Part shown: positions 6,334 through 14,162 of the stretch, one piece after another | How the letters are laid out: every line of letters starts with the position of its first letter | Numbering within the stretch: the first letter of the stretch is position 1 | NCBI GenBank assembly: GCA_020025875.1 | Contig: JAHHRI010000024.1 | Span: forward strand, 1-18,626 | Origin: Alphaproteobacteria bacterium | Lineage (GTDB): Bacteria > Pseudomonadota > Alphaproteobacteria > RF32 > CAG-239 | Direction of reading: 5' to 3' | DNA: 18,626 nt | Program-made: the position numbers and the translations under genes | The notes under the pieces: model-generated | What the model was told of the DNA's origin: nothing | The model's database searches: none | What the model saw: the letters and a program-made list of their open reading frames with translations, nothing else

Positions 6334-7347
6334 ATGCGCCTTTTAAAATATTTTCTCATTTTCATCATTGCTGCCGCCGTTTTTTGGCTATGGCAAGATC
6401 GCTCGCCTTACAAAACCGTTTCCGGTCAAACCATGGGAACTTATTATAGCGTCAAACTCAAAAATGCCGGTCTTTCCTCAATAACGGACAAAGAAATTCG
6501 CGATGTGCTGGCGACAGTCAACCGAGAAATGTCCGTTTTCGATCCTCAATCCGAACTTTCAAAAATCAACGAAGCACCGGCAGGACAATGGATCGAACTT
6601 TCCGAACCGCTGCAAAAGGTGATGAAAAAAGCCCATGAAATTTACCTGCTAAGCGACAAAAGCTTCGATCCCTCCATCGGCAGATTGATCGAACTTTGGG
6701 GGTTTGCCGCCGACAGACACAACAAACGCCCCGACGACAAAGCCATTCAGGCATTGCGCAAAATCTCCGGATTTAACCAAATTCGTTTTGCCGACGGCTA
6801 TCGTCGCCTAAAAAAGAACAATGACGAAATCACCATAAACCTTTCTGCCATCGCCAAAGGCTATGGTGTTGACTGCGTGGCGGAAAAACTCGAACAACTG
6901 GGCATTCGCGACTATGTTATCGAAATCGGCGGCGAAGTGCGGGCCGCCGGACGCAAATCGGAAACCACCGACGGTTGGAATGTGGGCATCATCAAACCGA
7001 CAGATCATTTTACCGAAAACGCCTATATCGTAACCGTCAAAAACCACGCGGTTGCCACATCTGGAGATTATCGCAATTTTTATTATGACAACGGCAAAAA
7101 ATATTCTCACACCATTTCGCCGCAAACCGGTTATCCGGTCGAAAGCCGTATGGTATCGGCCACGGTTTTTCATAAAAGCTGCATGACCGCCGACGGCTTG
7201 GCAACGGCATTGATGTCCATGGGAGAAGAAAAAGCTTTGGCATTTGCCGAAAGCAAAGCTCTTGCAGTCATCTTATTTGTCCGTGACAACAACGGCATCA
7301 AAGCGCTTCTTTCAACAAAAGCCAAAAAAATGCTGGGAGAAAAATAA
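6334..7347 (+). CDS. apbE: FAD:protein FMN transferase ApbE
   Basis: ApbE uses FAD and Mg2+ to attach FMN through a phosphoester to a Thr in target proteins such as RnfD, RnfG and NqrB/C. The 337-aa product carries GTYYSVK at 35-41, SKIN at 76-79, WGFAADRHNKRP at 122-133, the conserved INLSAIAKGYGVD at 168-180, EIGGEVRAAG at 197-206, ATSGDYRNFY at 241-250, SHTISPQTGYP at 258-268 and MTADGLATAL at 284-293. A single N-terminal hydrophobic segment (5-20) has no lipobox Cys, so it is probably membrane-anchored facing the periplasm rather than a lipoprotein. It is the first gene of the rnf block, with one base before rseC. Its targets are most likely RnfD (Thr158) and RnfG (Thr169) encoded downstream. 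Confidence 0.96.
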   Translation: MRLLKYFLIFIIAAAVFWLWQDRSPYKTVSGQTMGTYYSVKLKNAGLSSITDKEIRDVLATVNREMSVFDPQSELSKINEAPAGQWIELSEPLQKVMKKAHEIYLLSDKSFDPSIGRLIELWGFAADRHNKRPDDKAIQALRKISGFNQIRFADGYRRLKKNNDEITINLSAIAKGYGVDCVAEKLEQLGIRDYVIEIGGEVRAAGRKSETTDGWNVGIIKPTDHFTENAYIVTVKNHAVATSGDYRNFYYDNGKKYSHTISPQTGYPVESRMVSATVFHKSCMTADGLATALMSMGEEKALAFAESKALAVILFVRDNNGIKALLSTKAKKMLGEK

Positions 7348-7348
7348 A

Positions 7349-7756
7349 ATGCAAACACATCAATGTTCCGGTATCATAACCGCCGTCAACAAACATAGCG
7401 TCACCGTCTCTTTTAAGCGGGCGGACGCTTGCGGCGGTTGTGCCGCCAAAAGCATCTGCCATGCCGGTTCTTGCGCGGAAAGCACAACCGAAGTCGACGT
7501 GGAAGATGTTTCCTCATACCGCCTCGGACAACGGGTAACTCTGACAATTAACGATAAAAGCGGTATCTTTGCCGTTATCGTAGCCTATGTCTTGCCGCTG
7601 GTTTTAATGCTCGGCGGTCTGTTCATTCCGCTTGCCGTCGGTGTCGAAGAAAAGAAAGCCGCCTGTGCCGCCCTGCTCATTCCGCTTCTTTACTATCTGT
7701 TGCTGTACGGCTTTAGGCAAAAACTCAAAAACAAAATCGAAATTAAACTGCAATAA
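7349..7756 (+). CDS. rseC: RseC/MucC family Rnf-associated membrane protein
   Basis: The 135-aa product has a soluble N-terminal part with cysteines at 28, 31, 37 and 42 (ACGGCAAKSIC, then a fourth Cys), the family's conserved cluster, followed by two transmembrane segments (about 72-98 and 104-121) and a basic tail. RseC family proteins function with the Rsx/Rnf complex: in E. coli rseC and rsxABCDGE are both needed to keep SoxR reduced, and in Bacteroidetes rseC heads the rnf operon. The start at 7349 is preceded by GGGAGA, eight bases upstream, overlapping the end of apbE. An upstream in-frame ATG lies inside apbE and would add unrelated sequence. The Cys cluster may bind iron-sulfur or receive electrons; that is inference. 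Confidence 0.9.
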   Translation: MQTHQCSGIITAVNKHSVTVSFKRADACGGCAAKSICHAGSCAESTTEVDVEDVSSYRLGQRVTLTINDKSGIFAVIVAYVLPLVLMLGGLFIPLAVGVEEKKAACAALLIPLLYYLLLYGFRQKLKNKIEIKLQ

Positions 7757-7832
7757 CTATAAAAAAAGATTTTGCATCCGATGAATTTATGCTATGTATA
7801 GTGCAGAAATTTTAAATTCACAGAGAGTTATC

Positions 7833-8672
7833 ATGAGTGAACTTATTATGGCCAACATCATCGTTTTGTCGCTGATTGCTTTGGCTGCCGCACTTATTTT
7901 ATATTACACGGCACAAAAATTCAAAACCGCCGGCAATCCGCTGGCTGACGAAATTATGCCCCTGTTGCCGCAAGCCAACTGCGGAGCCTGCGGCAAGGCC
8001 GGCTGTCAGGATTTTGCCAATGCTTGCGCCCATGCCGATGAGCAAAGCTTTGCTCGGCTGTACTGTCCGGTGGGCGGTGCCAAAGTGATGAATGAAATTG
8101 CCGCGCGGATCGGCTTGGCCACACCAGAGCACGAACCGACTGTCGCCGTTCTGCACTGCAACGGCACTTGCGAAAACGCCCCCGACAAAGTGGAATATAT
8201 CGGCTTGCAAAGTTGCCGTCTTGCCAACCGCGCCTTTGTCGGCAAAACAGGCTGCCCAAACGGTTGTTTGCGGCTTGGCGACTGCGTCCGCAACTGCCCT
8301 TTCAACGCCATTGAGATGGACCCGCAAACGGGTTTGCCCAAAGTCAACCCCGACAAATGTACCTCTTGCGGTGCCTGTGTGCGCATTTGCCCGCGCGGAT
8401 TGTATGAAATACGCCCCCGCGGCAAAAACGGCGTCATGGTTTACGTTGCTTGCAGCAACAAACAAAAAGGCGCGGTTGCCCGCAAAAACTGCAAAGCCGC
8501 TTGTATCGGCTGTATGAAATGCGCCAAAATCTGTCCGGAAATTTGCGTTGATGAAAACCTCTCCCGCATTCCACCCTCGGTTTCCGCCGAGCTGTTCGGT
8601 GCCGAACTGGCTGCCGGTTGTCCGACCGGTGCCATTATCTATACCGGAAACAAAGGAGACAACAATGAGTAG
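7833..8672 (+). CDS. rnfB: Rnf complex subunit RnfB, long polyferredoxin form
   Basis: RnfB is the ferredoxin-facing iron-sulfur subunit. The 279-aa protein has one N-terminal membrane helix (8-25), the RnfB-specific cluster motif (Cys50, 53, 58, 78; NCGACGKAGC), a linker with paired cysteines (109, 113, 128), a 2[4Fe-4S] ferredoxin domain (Cys141/145/151/155 and 176/179/182/186), and a second ferredoxin-like domain starting at Cys224/227/230/234. In that last domain the second CxxCxxC is absent and only Cys263-Pro remains. I chose the ATG at 7833, with GAGAG six to ten bases upstream, over one at 7794 that adds 13 residues without a ribosome site. A weak promoter-like TTGCAT (7772) lies in the 76-base gap from rseC. 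It overlaps rnfC by eight bases. Confidence 0.94.
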   Translation: MSELIMANIIVLSLIALAAALILYYTAQKFKTAGNPLADEIMPLLPQANCGACGKAGCQDFANACAHADEQSFARLYCPVGGAKVMNEIAARIGLATPEHEPTVAVLHCNGTCENAPDKVEYIGLQSCRLANRAFVGKTGCPNGCLRLGDCVRNCPFNAIEMDPQTGLPKVNPDKCTSCGACVRICPRGLYEIRPRGKNGVMVYVACSNKQKGAVARKNCKAACIGCMKCAKICPEICVDENLSRIPPSVSAELFGAELAAGCPTGAIIYTGNKGDNNE

Positions 8673-9984
8673 CATTAAAACTTTTAGCGTTGGCGGCATT
8701 CATCCCGAAAAGTACAAAAACACCTCCCATCTTCCGATTGAAGATGCCGGCATTCCGGAAACGGTCTATATTCCGGTTAAGCAGCACATAGGCGCGCCTG
8801 CCAAAATTTTGGTCAAAAAAGGAGATCGGGTTAAAGTCGGCACCATGATTGCCGATGCGGACGGCATTGTTTCTGCCGACGTGCACTCCCCCGTTTCCGG
8901 CGAAGTGCTGAAAGTGGAAGACGTAACCGGCGAAGTCGGCTATCTGGAAAAAATGATCACCATCAAAACCGAAGGTGACGAATGGGAAGAAACTATCGAT
9001 CGCACCCCTGAGCTGATTACGGAAATCAGCGCCTCTGCGGAGGAAATTGTCAGCATTATCAAAAGTGCCGGCATTGTGGGCATGGGTGGCGCAGGCTACC
9101 CGACGCCGATCAAAGTCAACCTGCCGGCAGGCAAAAAGGTTGACTGCATTATATTAAACGGTATCGAATGCGAACCCTATCTCACCGCCGACGACAGACT
9201 GATGCAAGAAAAAGCCGAACAGATCATCATCGGCGCAAAAATCTTAAATCGGGCACTGGGCATTCAAAAAGCAATAATTGCCATTGACGAAAATAAACCG
9301 GCGGCCATCGAAATCATGCAAAAGCTCACCCGTCGCTATGTCGGCGTCAATGTCGTTGTTTGCCAAACCAAATATCCGCAAGGTGCCGAACGACAACTTA
9401 TTGCCGCCGTCACGGGGCGGGAAGTTCCCCCCGGCTGCCTGCCGGTTGATGTTAATTGTCTGGTGCAAAATGTCGGAACCGTCCATGCCGTATATGAAGC
9501 CGTACAAAAAAAGAAACCTCTGATTGAGCGCATTGTCACCGTCAGCGGAGACGATCTGCAAAGCCCCGGAAACTACCGCGTGCGCATAGGCACTCCCGCT
9601 TCATATCTGATTGAAAAGGCGGCTCCGCTGGAGCCTCCCGGAAAAATTATCTTCGGCGGTCCGATGATGGGCAAAGCCGCCACCAATCTGTCGGCACCGA
9701 TCACCAAAACCACATCGGGCATTTTGCTGCTGAAAGAAAATTCGGTATTGGATCCGCAACAAACAGCCTGCATCCGTTGCGGACGTTGCGCGGAAATTTG
9801 CCCGCAGGGACTGGAGCCTTTTGCCATTACCGGATTTGTCCGCCGCGGAGAATATCAGGAAGCCAAAAAAATCCACGTTCTCGACTGTATTGAATGCGGC
9901 AGCTGCTCCTATATCTGTCCGGCGCGCATTCCGCTGACAGATTACTGCAAACTGGCAAAATACGAAATACGCAAAAAGAAATAG
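8665..9984 (+). CDS. rnfC: Rnf complex subunit RnfC
   Basis: RnfC is the peripheral NADH-binding subunit with FMN and two [4Fe-4S] clusters. The 439-aa product opens with GGIHP and a biotinyl-lipoyl-like/SLBB N-terminal region, then the Complex-I 51-kDa-like fold with the glycine-rich GIVGMGGAGYPTPIK (136-150) and LNGIECEPYLTADDRLM (164-180), and ends with two cluster motifs: Cys369/372/375/379 and Cys408/411/414/418. It lacks the long Ala/Lys-rich C-terminal repeat tail of gammaproteobacterial RnfC, matching the shorter anaerobe type. The start at 8665 has AAGGAG six bases upstream and overlaps the rnfB stop; a longer frame inside rnfB has no such support. Confidence 0.96.
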   Translation: MSSIKTFSVGGIHPEKYKNTSHLPIEDAGIPETVYIPVKQHIGAPAKILVKKGDRVKVGTMIADADGIVSADVHSPVSGEVLKVEDVTGEVGYLEKMITIKTEGDEWEETIDRTPELITEISASAEEIVSIIKSAGIVGMGGAGYPTPIKVNLPAGKKVDCIILNGIECEPYLTADDRLMQEKAEQIIIGAKILNRALGIQKAIIAIDENKPAAIEIMQKLTRRYVGVNVVVCQTKYPQGAERQLIAAVTGREVPPGCLPVDVNCLVQNVGTVHAVYEAVQKKKPLIERIVTVSGDDLQSPGNYRVRIGTPASYLIEKAAPLEPPGKIIFGGPMMGKAATNLSAPITKTTSGILLLKENSVLDPQQTACIRCGRCAEICPQGLEPFAITGFVRRGEYQEAKKIHVLDCIECGSCSYICPARIPLTDYCKLAKYEIRKKK

Positions 9985-9997
9985 GACTTTAACCACC

Positions 9998-10990
9998 ATG
10001 TTGAAAATTTCCACTGCTCCGCATTTTTATTCACCGGTCGACACCCGCTCGATTATGCGCGATGTCATCATCGCCCTCATTCCTGCCGGACTTGTCGCCG
10101 TCGCATTGTTTGGCATAGCGGCACTTGTGACCATGGGAACGGCCGTTGCCGGCTGCGTCTTGTTTGAATATATCGGCTCAAAATGGTGGCAGAAAACAGC
10201 TCCCGCCACTCACGACTTATCGGCCGTTGTGACCGGTTTGCTGCTTGCCTACAACCTGCCTTGCAATATGCCGGTCTGGATGACACTGCTCGGCTGCTTT
10301 GTTGCCATAAGCATTACCAAAACGGCGTTTGGCGGCATCGGCAAAAACTTGTTCAATCCGGCGCTGGTCGGGCGAGTTTTTTTGTTTATATCCTTTCCCG
10401 TACAGATGACAACATGGGTACGCCCGCATTGGTTAGACTTTATGAACACCGATGTCACCACCTCCGCCACCACGCTGGGCATTCTCAAACACGTTGATGC
10501 CTCAAGCTCTGCCACGCATCTGAGCGAAACTTTAAGCGAACTGCCCAATTATACGGAAATGTTTTTGGGCTACACCAGCGGTTCCATGGGCGAGGTTTCT
10601 GCTCTGGCTCTGCTTGCCGGCTTTTTATACCTCTTATACCGAAAAGTCATTTCATGGCATATTCCGGTTTATTATCTCGGCACTTTTTTTATGCTAACCG
10701 GCATTTGTTGGCTTGTAACCGATTCTCCGGCAACTGAACCGATAACGCACTTGCTGTCCGGCGGGCTTTTACTGGGTGCCTTTTTTATGGCAACCGACTA
10801 TACCACCTCGCCGATGAGCAAAAAAGGTCGCATTATCTTTGCCGTGGGTTGCGGGCTTCTCACTTTTGTCATTCGCCGATACAGTTCTTACCCCGAAGGT
10901 GTTTCCTTTGCCATTTTGATCATGAACTCTTTTGTGCCATTGATAGACAGATACGCCCACCCGCGTATTTTCGGAATCGGGAGAAAATAA
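9998..10990 (+). CDS. rnfD: Rnf complex subunit RnfD
   Basis: RnfD is an integral membrane subunit related to NqrB that carries covalently bound FMN and takes part in ion translocation. The 330-aa protein has about ten hydrophobic segments and the conserved GGIGKNLFNPALVGR stretch (112-126). The flavinylation motif is at 152-158, DVTTSAT, with Thr158 as the predicted FMN acceptor for ApbE. The final SFVPLIDRYAHPRIFG region is family-typical. Thirteen bases separate it from rnfC; no well-spaced ribosome site is seen (AGGA is about twelve bases away), so translational coupling is likely. The gene ends exactly where rnfG begins. Confidence 0.95.
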   Translation: MLKISTAPHFYSPVDTRSIMRDVIIALIPAGLVAVALFGIAALVTMGTAVAGCVLFEYIGSKWWQKTAPATHDLSAVVTGLLLAYNLPCNMPVWMTLLGCFVAISITKTAFGGIGKNLFNPALVGRVFLFISFPVQMTTWVRPHWLDFMNTDVTTSATTLGILKHVDASSSATHLSETLSELPNYTEMFLGYTSGSMGEVSALALLAGFLYLLYRKVISWHIPVYYLGTFFMLTGICWLVTDSPATEPITHLLSGGLLLGAFFMATDYTTSPMSKKGRIIFAVGCGLLTFVIRRYSSYPEGVSFAILIMNSFVPLIDRYAHPRIFGIGRK

Positions 10991-11587
10991 ATGAAACCGA
11001 TAAAATCAACCCTGTTTAACATGATCGCCGCTCTGCTTGCGGTTGCCACATTGTCGGCGGCGGCTCTCGGCTACGTCTACCAGATTACCAAAGACCCCAT
11101 TGCCCAAGCCAAAGACCAAAAAACGCTCGATGCCATCCGTGAGGTGGTCAACGCTTTCGACAACAATCCGTTTGCCGAAAAAACCACCGTCACCACCCCC
11201 GACGGAAAACATCGCCTAGAGCTTTATCCCGCGAGAGAAAACGGGACGATCACTTCGGTCGCCATCAAAACTTTTTCCGACAACGGCTTTGGCGGCAAGA
11301 TAGAACTCATTATCGGTATGCTGATGGACGGAACCATCACCGGCTACAAAGTGATCGAACAAAAGGAAACCCCTGGGCTCGGCACCAAAATCGCAGAAAA
11401 GAAATTTGCCGATCAGTTCATTGGGCTCAATTCCTACCAAAACGAATTTAAGCTTACAAAAGACGGGGGAGAAATTGATGCCGTTACCGGTGCAACCATC
11501 AGCTCAAAGGCTGTGATCGACGCCGTAGAAAAAGCCATCGTCACTTATAAAAAATTCAACGCAGGAGCAACCGGTCATGAAGAATAA
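10991..11587 (+). CDS. rnfG: Rnf complex subunit RnfG
   Basis: RnfG has one N-terminal membrane helix (about 12-30) and a periplasmic FMN-binding domain. In the 198-aa product DAVTGAT at 163-169 is the ApbE target, with Thr169 the FMN attachment residue. KETPGLGTKI (125-134) is the other conserved segment. GGGAGA eight bases before the ATG is a good ribosome site. It follows rnfD with no gap and overlaps rnfE by 11 bases. Length is normal for the family. Confidence 0.95.
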   Translation: MKPIKSTLFNMIAALLAVATLSAAALGYVYQITKDPIAQAKDQKTLDAIREVVNAFDNNPFAEKTTVTTPDGKHRLELYPARENGTITSVAIKTFSDNGFGGKIELIIGMLMDGTITGYKVIEQKETPGLGTKIAEKKFADQFIGLNSYQNEFKLTKDGGEIDAVTGATISSKAVIDAVEKAIVTYKKFNAGATGHEE

Positions 11588-12173
11588 AAGCCTGTCTAAC
11601 CTCACACGCGGCCTCATCAGAGAAAATCCGGTTTTTGTGATGATGCTTGGTATGTGCCCGACATTGGGCGTGACGACCTCACTTGAAAACGCGCTCGGCA
11701 TGGGTGTTGCCACGGCGTTTACCTTGTTGCTTTCCAACAGCGTGATTGCGCTTATTAAAAACCTCATTCCGGCAATGGTGAGAATTCCCTGCTATATCGT
11801 GCTGATTGCCTCAATCGTCACCGTCATTGATATGATGATGGCTGCCCGACTGCCCAATCTTCATGCCAAATTGGGAATTTATATTCCGCTGATTGTGGTC
11901 AACTGCATCATTCTTGGTCGCGCCGAAGCTTTTGCCTCCAAAAACAACCTCTTTCAATCGGCATTAGATGCACTTGGCATGGGTTTGGGCTTCACACTGG
12001 CGTTGGCGCTGCTTGGTTCGGTGAGAGAAATATTAGGCGCCGGCAGCCTGTTCGGTCATAGCTTTATTGGCGAAGAAGGATACCCCGTTTTGTTGTTTAT
12101 CATGCCGCCGGGCGCATTTCTTGCGCTTGCGGGGCTGATTATGGTTGTCAACCGCCTGCGAGGAGTAAAATAA
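11577..12173 (+). CDS. rnfE: Rnf complex subunit RnfE
   Basis: RnfE is an integral membrane subunit homologous to NqrD that, with RnfA, forms the transmembrane electron and ion path. The 198-aa product contains ENPVFVMMLGMCPTLGVTT near the N-terminus, the half-repeat with the conserved mid-membrane Cys (Cys27). A second Cys lies in IPLIVVNCIILGRAEAF (102-118), the matching pair that binds an intramembrane [2Fe-2S] cluster in RnfA/E structures. Six hydrophobic segments are seen. GGAG precedes the start inside the end of rnfG. The stop is followed immediately by rnfA. Confidence 0.95.
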   Translation: MKNKSLSNLTRGLIRENPVFVMMLGMCPTLGVTTSLENALGMGVATAFTLLLSNSVIALIKNLIPAMVRIPCYIVLIASIVTVIDMMMAARLPNLHAKLGIYIPLIVVNCIILGRAEAFASKNNLFQSALDALGMGLGFTLALALLGSVREILGAGSLFGHSFIGEEGYPVLLFIMPPGAFLALAGLIMVVNRLRGVK

Positions 12174-12755
12174 ATGAGCATCACCATGATTTTTGTTTCT
12201 GCCATTCTGGTCAACAACATTGTTTTGTCTCAGTTTTTGGGAATTTGCCCGTTTCTCGGCGTTTCTAAAAAAATCTCCACAGCCATAGGCATGGGGCTTG
12301 CCGTTATGTTTGTCATGACCATCTCATCTGTTGCCACTTATCTGATATACCACCAATTATTGGTACCTTACCGGCTGGAATTTATGAACACGGTTGTGTT
12401 CATTCTGGTCATTGCCGCTTTGGTGCAGATGGTCGAAATTATCATCAAAAAAGTTTCCCCCATACTCTATCAGGCGCTAGGTATCTACTTGCCGCTGATC
12501 ACCACCAACTGCGCCGTCTTGGGGGTTGCCATTCTATCCATACAGAAAGGGTTTTCTCTGTCGCTTTCCGTCTGCTTTGGCTTGGCCAACGCCGCCGGCT
12601 TTACTCTTGCCATTGTCTTGATGGCAGGCTTAAGAGAGCGCATTAACCAAAATCAGGACGCCTTGCCGATGGCGGTTCGCGGCGCGCCGATTGCTCTCAT
12701 CACCGCTGCCCTGCTCTCCATGGCATTTATGGGCTTTTCGGGAATAGGCAGCTAA
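12174..12755 (+). CDS. rnfA: Rnf complex subunit RnfA
   Basis: RnfA (NqrE homologue) pairs with RnfE in the membrane. The 193-aa product has NNIVLSQFLGICPFLGVS near residues 14-31 and LPLITTNCAVLGVAI at about 106-120, supplying the two conserved cysteines of the pseudo-twofold intramembrane cluster. Six membrane segments and normal length. GAGGAG lies about eight bases upstream of the ATG. It is the last gene of the block. A weak bulged hairpin followed by a T run (12757-12785) and the better one at 12879-12917 could stop transcription. Having A at the end distinguishes this order from rnfABCDGE. Confidence 0.95.
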   Translation: MSITMIFVSAILVNNIVLSQFLGICPFLGVSKKISTAIGMGLAVMFVMTISSVATYLIYHQLLVPYRLEFMNTVVFILVIAALVQMVEIIIKKVSPILYQALGIYLPLITTNCAVLGVAILSIQKGFSLSLSVCFGLANAAGFTLAIVLMAGLRERINQNQDALPMAVRGAPIALITAALLSMAFMGFSGIGS

Positions 12756-12878
12756 ACCAGTCTGAAGTCCGACTTGGATATGTTTTTTCTCAGACCACAA
12801 AAAGAAAAAACACTATTTCCGCCCGATGTCGTTCTCATATTGTTGGCGTATATGCCGGAAACAAACCGCAAATACAAC

Positions 12879-12917
12879 AAAAAGAACTCCACCGGTTTAA
12901 CCGATGGGGTTCTTTTT
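12879..12917. terminator. Bidirectional terminator after the rnf block
   Basis: AAAAAGAAC and GTTCTTTTT enclose a further CC.CCGG-type stem around a TTTAA loop, about 17 bp with one mismatch and one wobble pair. T runs occur on both strands. It fits as the main terminator of the plus-strand rnf transcript. Confidence 0.7.
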
Positions 12918-12922
12918 ACAAG

Positions 12923-12954
12923 AAAAGGCTTTCAAATTCTTTTGAAAGCCTTTT
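12923..12954 (-). terminator. Terminator of tRNA-Lys
   Basis: A perfect 14-bp stem (12923-12936 with 12941-12954) with a TTCT loop, ending in four T on the minus strand. It starts four bases beyond the CCA end of the tRNA gene. The stem tails supply A and T runs on both sides. Confidence 0.75.
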
Positions 12955-12958
12955 GTTA

Positions 12959-13034
12959 TGGTAGGCGCGTGGAGGCTCGAACTCCAGACCCACTGATTAA
13001 GAGTCAGTTGCTCTACCAACTGAGCTACGCACCC
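12959..13034 (-). tRNA. tRNA-Lys (anticodon CUU)
   Basis: The minus strand folds as a cloverleaf: acceptor GGGTGCG with CGCGCCT, D arm GCTC/GAGC, anticodon stem ACTGA/TCAGT with loop CTCTTAA, variable GGGTC, T arm TGGAG/CTCCA with loop TTCGAGC, discriminator A and encoded CCA. Position 34-36 is CUU, which reads AAG. The acceptor stem contains G1-U72 and U4-G69 wobble pairs; a G-U at the terminal pair is unusual. It has its own promoter and terminator. Confidence 0.9.
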
Positions 13035-13051
13035 ATAACCTTTATGCGCGC

Positions 13052-13080
13052 AATATAAACCCCAATATTTCTTTTTGCAA
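13052..13080 (-). promoter_or_regulatory. Promoter of tRNA-Lys
   Basis: On the minus strand TTGCAA (13075-13080), 17 bases, TATATT (13052-13057). Transcription would begin about ten bases before the tRNA 5' end, followed by a GC-rich GCGCGC-like stretch that resembles a discriminator of stable-RNA promoters. Confidence 0.6.
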
Positions 13081-13162
13081 CACTTTTTTTACCCCATAAC
13101 GATTTTTTTTACACAAAACTGACGGCGGCATAAAAAGTTATGATCCACAACAGAATTATAAG

Positions 13163-13191
13163 TTGCCAAACGTTCCGATTTTAATTATAAA
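13163..13191 (+). promoter_or_regulatory. Promoter of the AsmA-like gene
   Basis: TTGCCA (13163-13168), 17 bases, TATAAA (13186-13191). The start near 13198 gives a leader of about 32 bases to the ATG at 13230. Confidence 0.55.
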
Positions 13192-13229
13192 TAACAGCAT
13201 AAACCATGATAATACAAACGAGGATTTCC

Positions 13230-14027
13230 ATGAAAAAACTGGCTGTGATTATACTTATTCTGATCGGCATCGGTGCCGTTGTTTACATTAAAGCACCCTC
13301 GCCGGAAAATATTGTCAAAAATCTTGTTCACAAATATGGCAGCAAAATAACCGGCACGGAAGTCAATCTAGAGCATTTCCGTCTGGCTCTGACAAAAGGC
13401 GAAGCCGAAATCAACAACCTGACGGTCGCCAACCCCGAAAACTACAGCCAACCCCATGTGATGAGTGTCGGGCGGGTTTTGGTAAAGATCAATCTGAAAT
13501 CTCTGTTTGATAAAACAATCATTGTGGAAAGAGTGGAAATCGAAAAACCGCAAATTACTTACGAAGTTCTCTCGCTGACACAAAACAATATTTCGCAGCT
13601 GTTGCAAAACATCAAACAAAACACATCTGCCGCCAAAAATGAGACAGAAAAAGAAAAAGACAACAACAAAGACGAGGTGAGCAAAGATGCGCCTAAAGAC
13701 GGCAAAAAAGTCGTCATCAACAGCTTAAACGTGATCGACGGCAACATCAATCTGGCAGCGTCTCTTGCCGGACACGAGAGCACGGCTTCCGTTCCCCTGC
13801 CCACCATCAAAATGCAAAATATCGGCAAAGAAAAAAACAATAACGGAACGGATGTGGTCGCCACCTTATCAACCATTTTGCAAAAAATCTTCGAAACAGC
13901 TTTCGATACCGCCGTCAAAAGCAAACTGGTCGATCTGAAAAGCACCGCCGAAGACAGCTTAAACAACGTTATCAACGGCATCAAGGAAAAATCCGGATTA
14001 AAAGACTGGTTCGGATTCGGCAAATAA
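13230..14027 (+). CDS. AsmA-like single-pass envelope protein
   Basis: The 265-aa product has an N-terminal membrane anchor (residues 4-20) and a periplasmic body resembling AsmA/DUF748 family proteins: EVNLEHFRLALTKGEAEINN (44-63) and the repeating beta pattern VLVKINLKSLFDKTIIVERV (83-102), typical of the N-terminal portion of these bridge-like proteins linked to outer-membrane lipid homeostasis. Residues 133-162 are a hydrophilic, Lys/Glu/Asp/Asn-rich linker, then a second AsmA-like strand set (VINSLNVIDGNINL) and a helical C-terminus ending in WFGFGK. It is far shorter than full AsmA, so it is a small paralogue. ACGAGGA before the ATG at 13230 decides the start; an ATG eight codons earlier lacks a site. 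Single-gene unit. Confidence 0.75.
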   Translation: MKKLAVIILILIGIGAVVYIKAPSPENIVKNLVHKYGSKITGTEVNLEHFRLALTKGEAEINNLTVANPENYSQPHVMSVGRVLVKINLKSLFDKTIIVERVEIEKPQITYEVLSLTQNNISQLLQNIKQNTSAAKNETEKEKDNNKDEVSKDAPKDGKKVVINSLNVIDGNINLAASLAGHESTASVPLPTIKMQNIGKEKNNNGTDVVATLSTILQKIFETAFDTAVKSKLVDLKSTAEDSLNNVINGIKEKSGLKDWFGFGK

Positions 14028-14162
14028 AAAGCAACATATTGATCACCCGAAAAGCGCCGCTTTCAAGCGAAAGATTGTTGATGACATTTGCAAAAAACAA
14101 TTTTTCAACGGCGCGTTTTCTGTGTTTTGCATAAGGCAAAATATCCGACAAGGAAACTTCCG

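Noticed and set aside
7899..8699. 266-codon minus-strand frame opposite rnfB
   Set aside because: It is a shadow of the Cys- and Gly-rich rnfB sequence; the sense strand has all RnfB motifs and operon context.
12774..13058. 94-codon plus-strand frame after rnfA
   Set aside because: It runs through two terminator hairpins and antisense to the tRNA-Lys gene.
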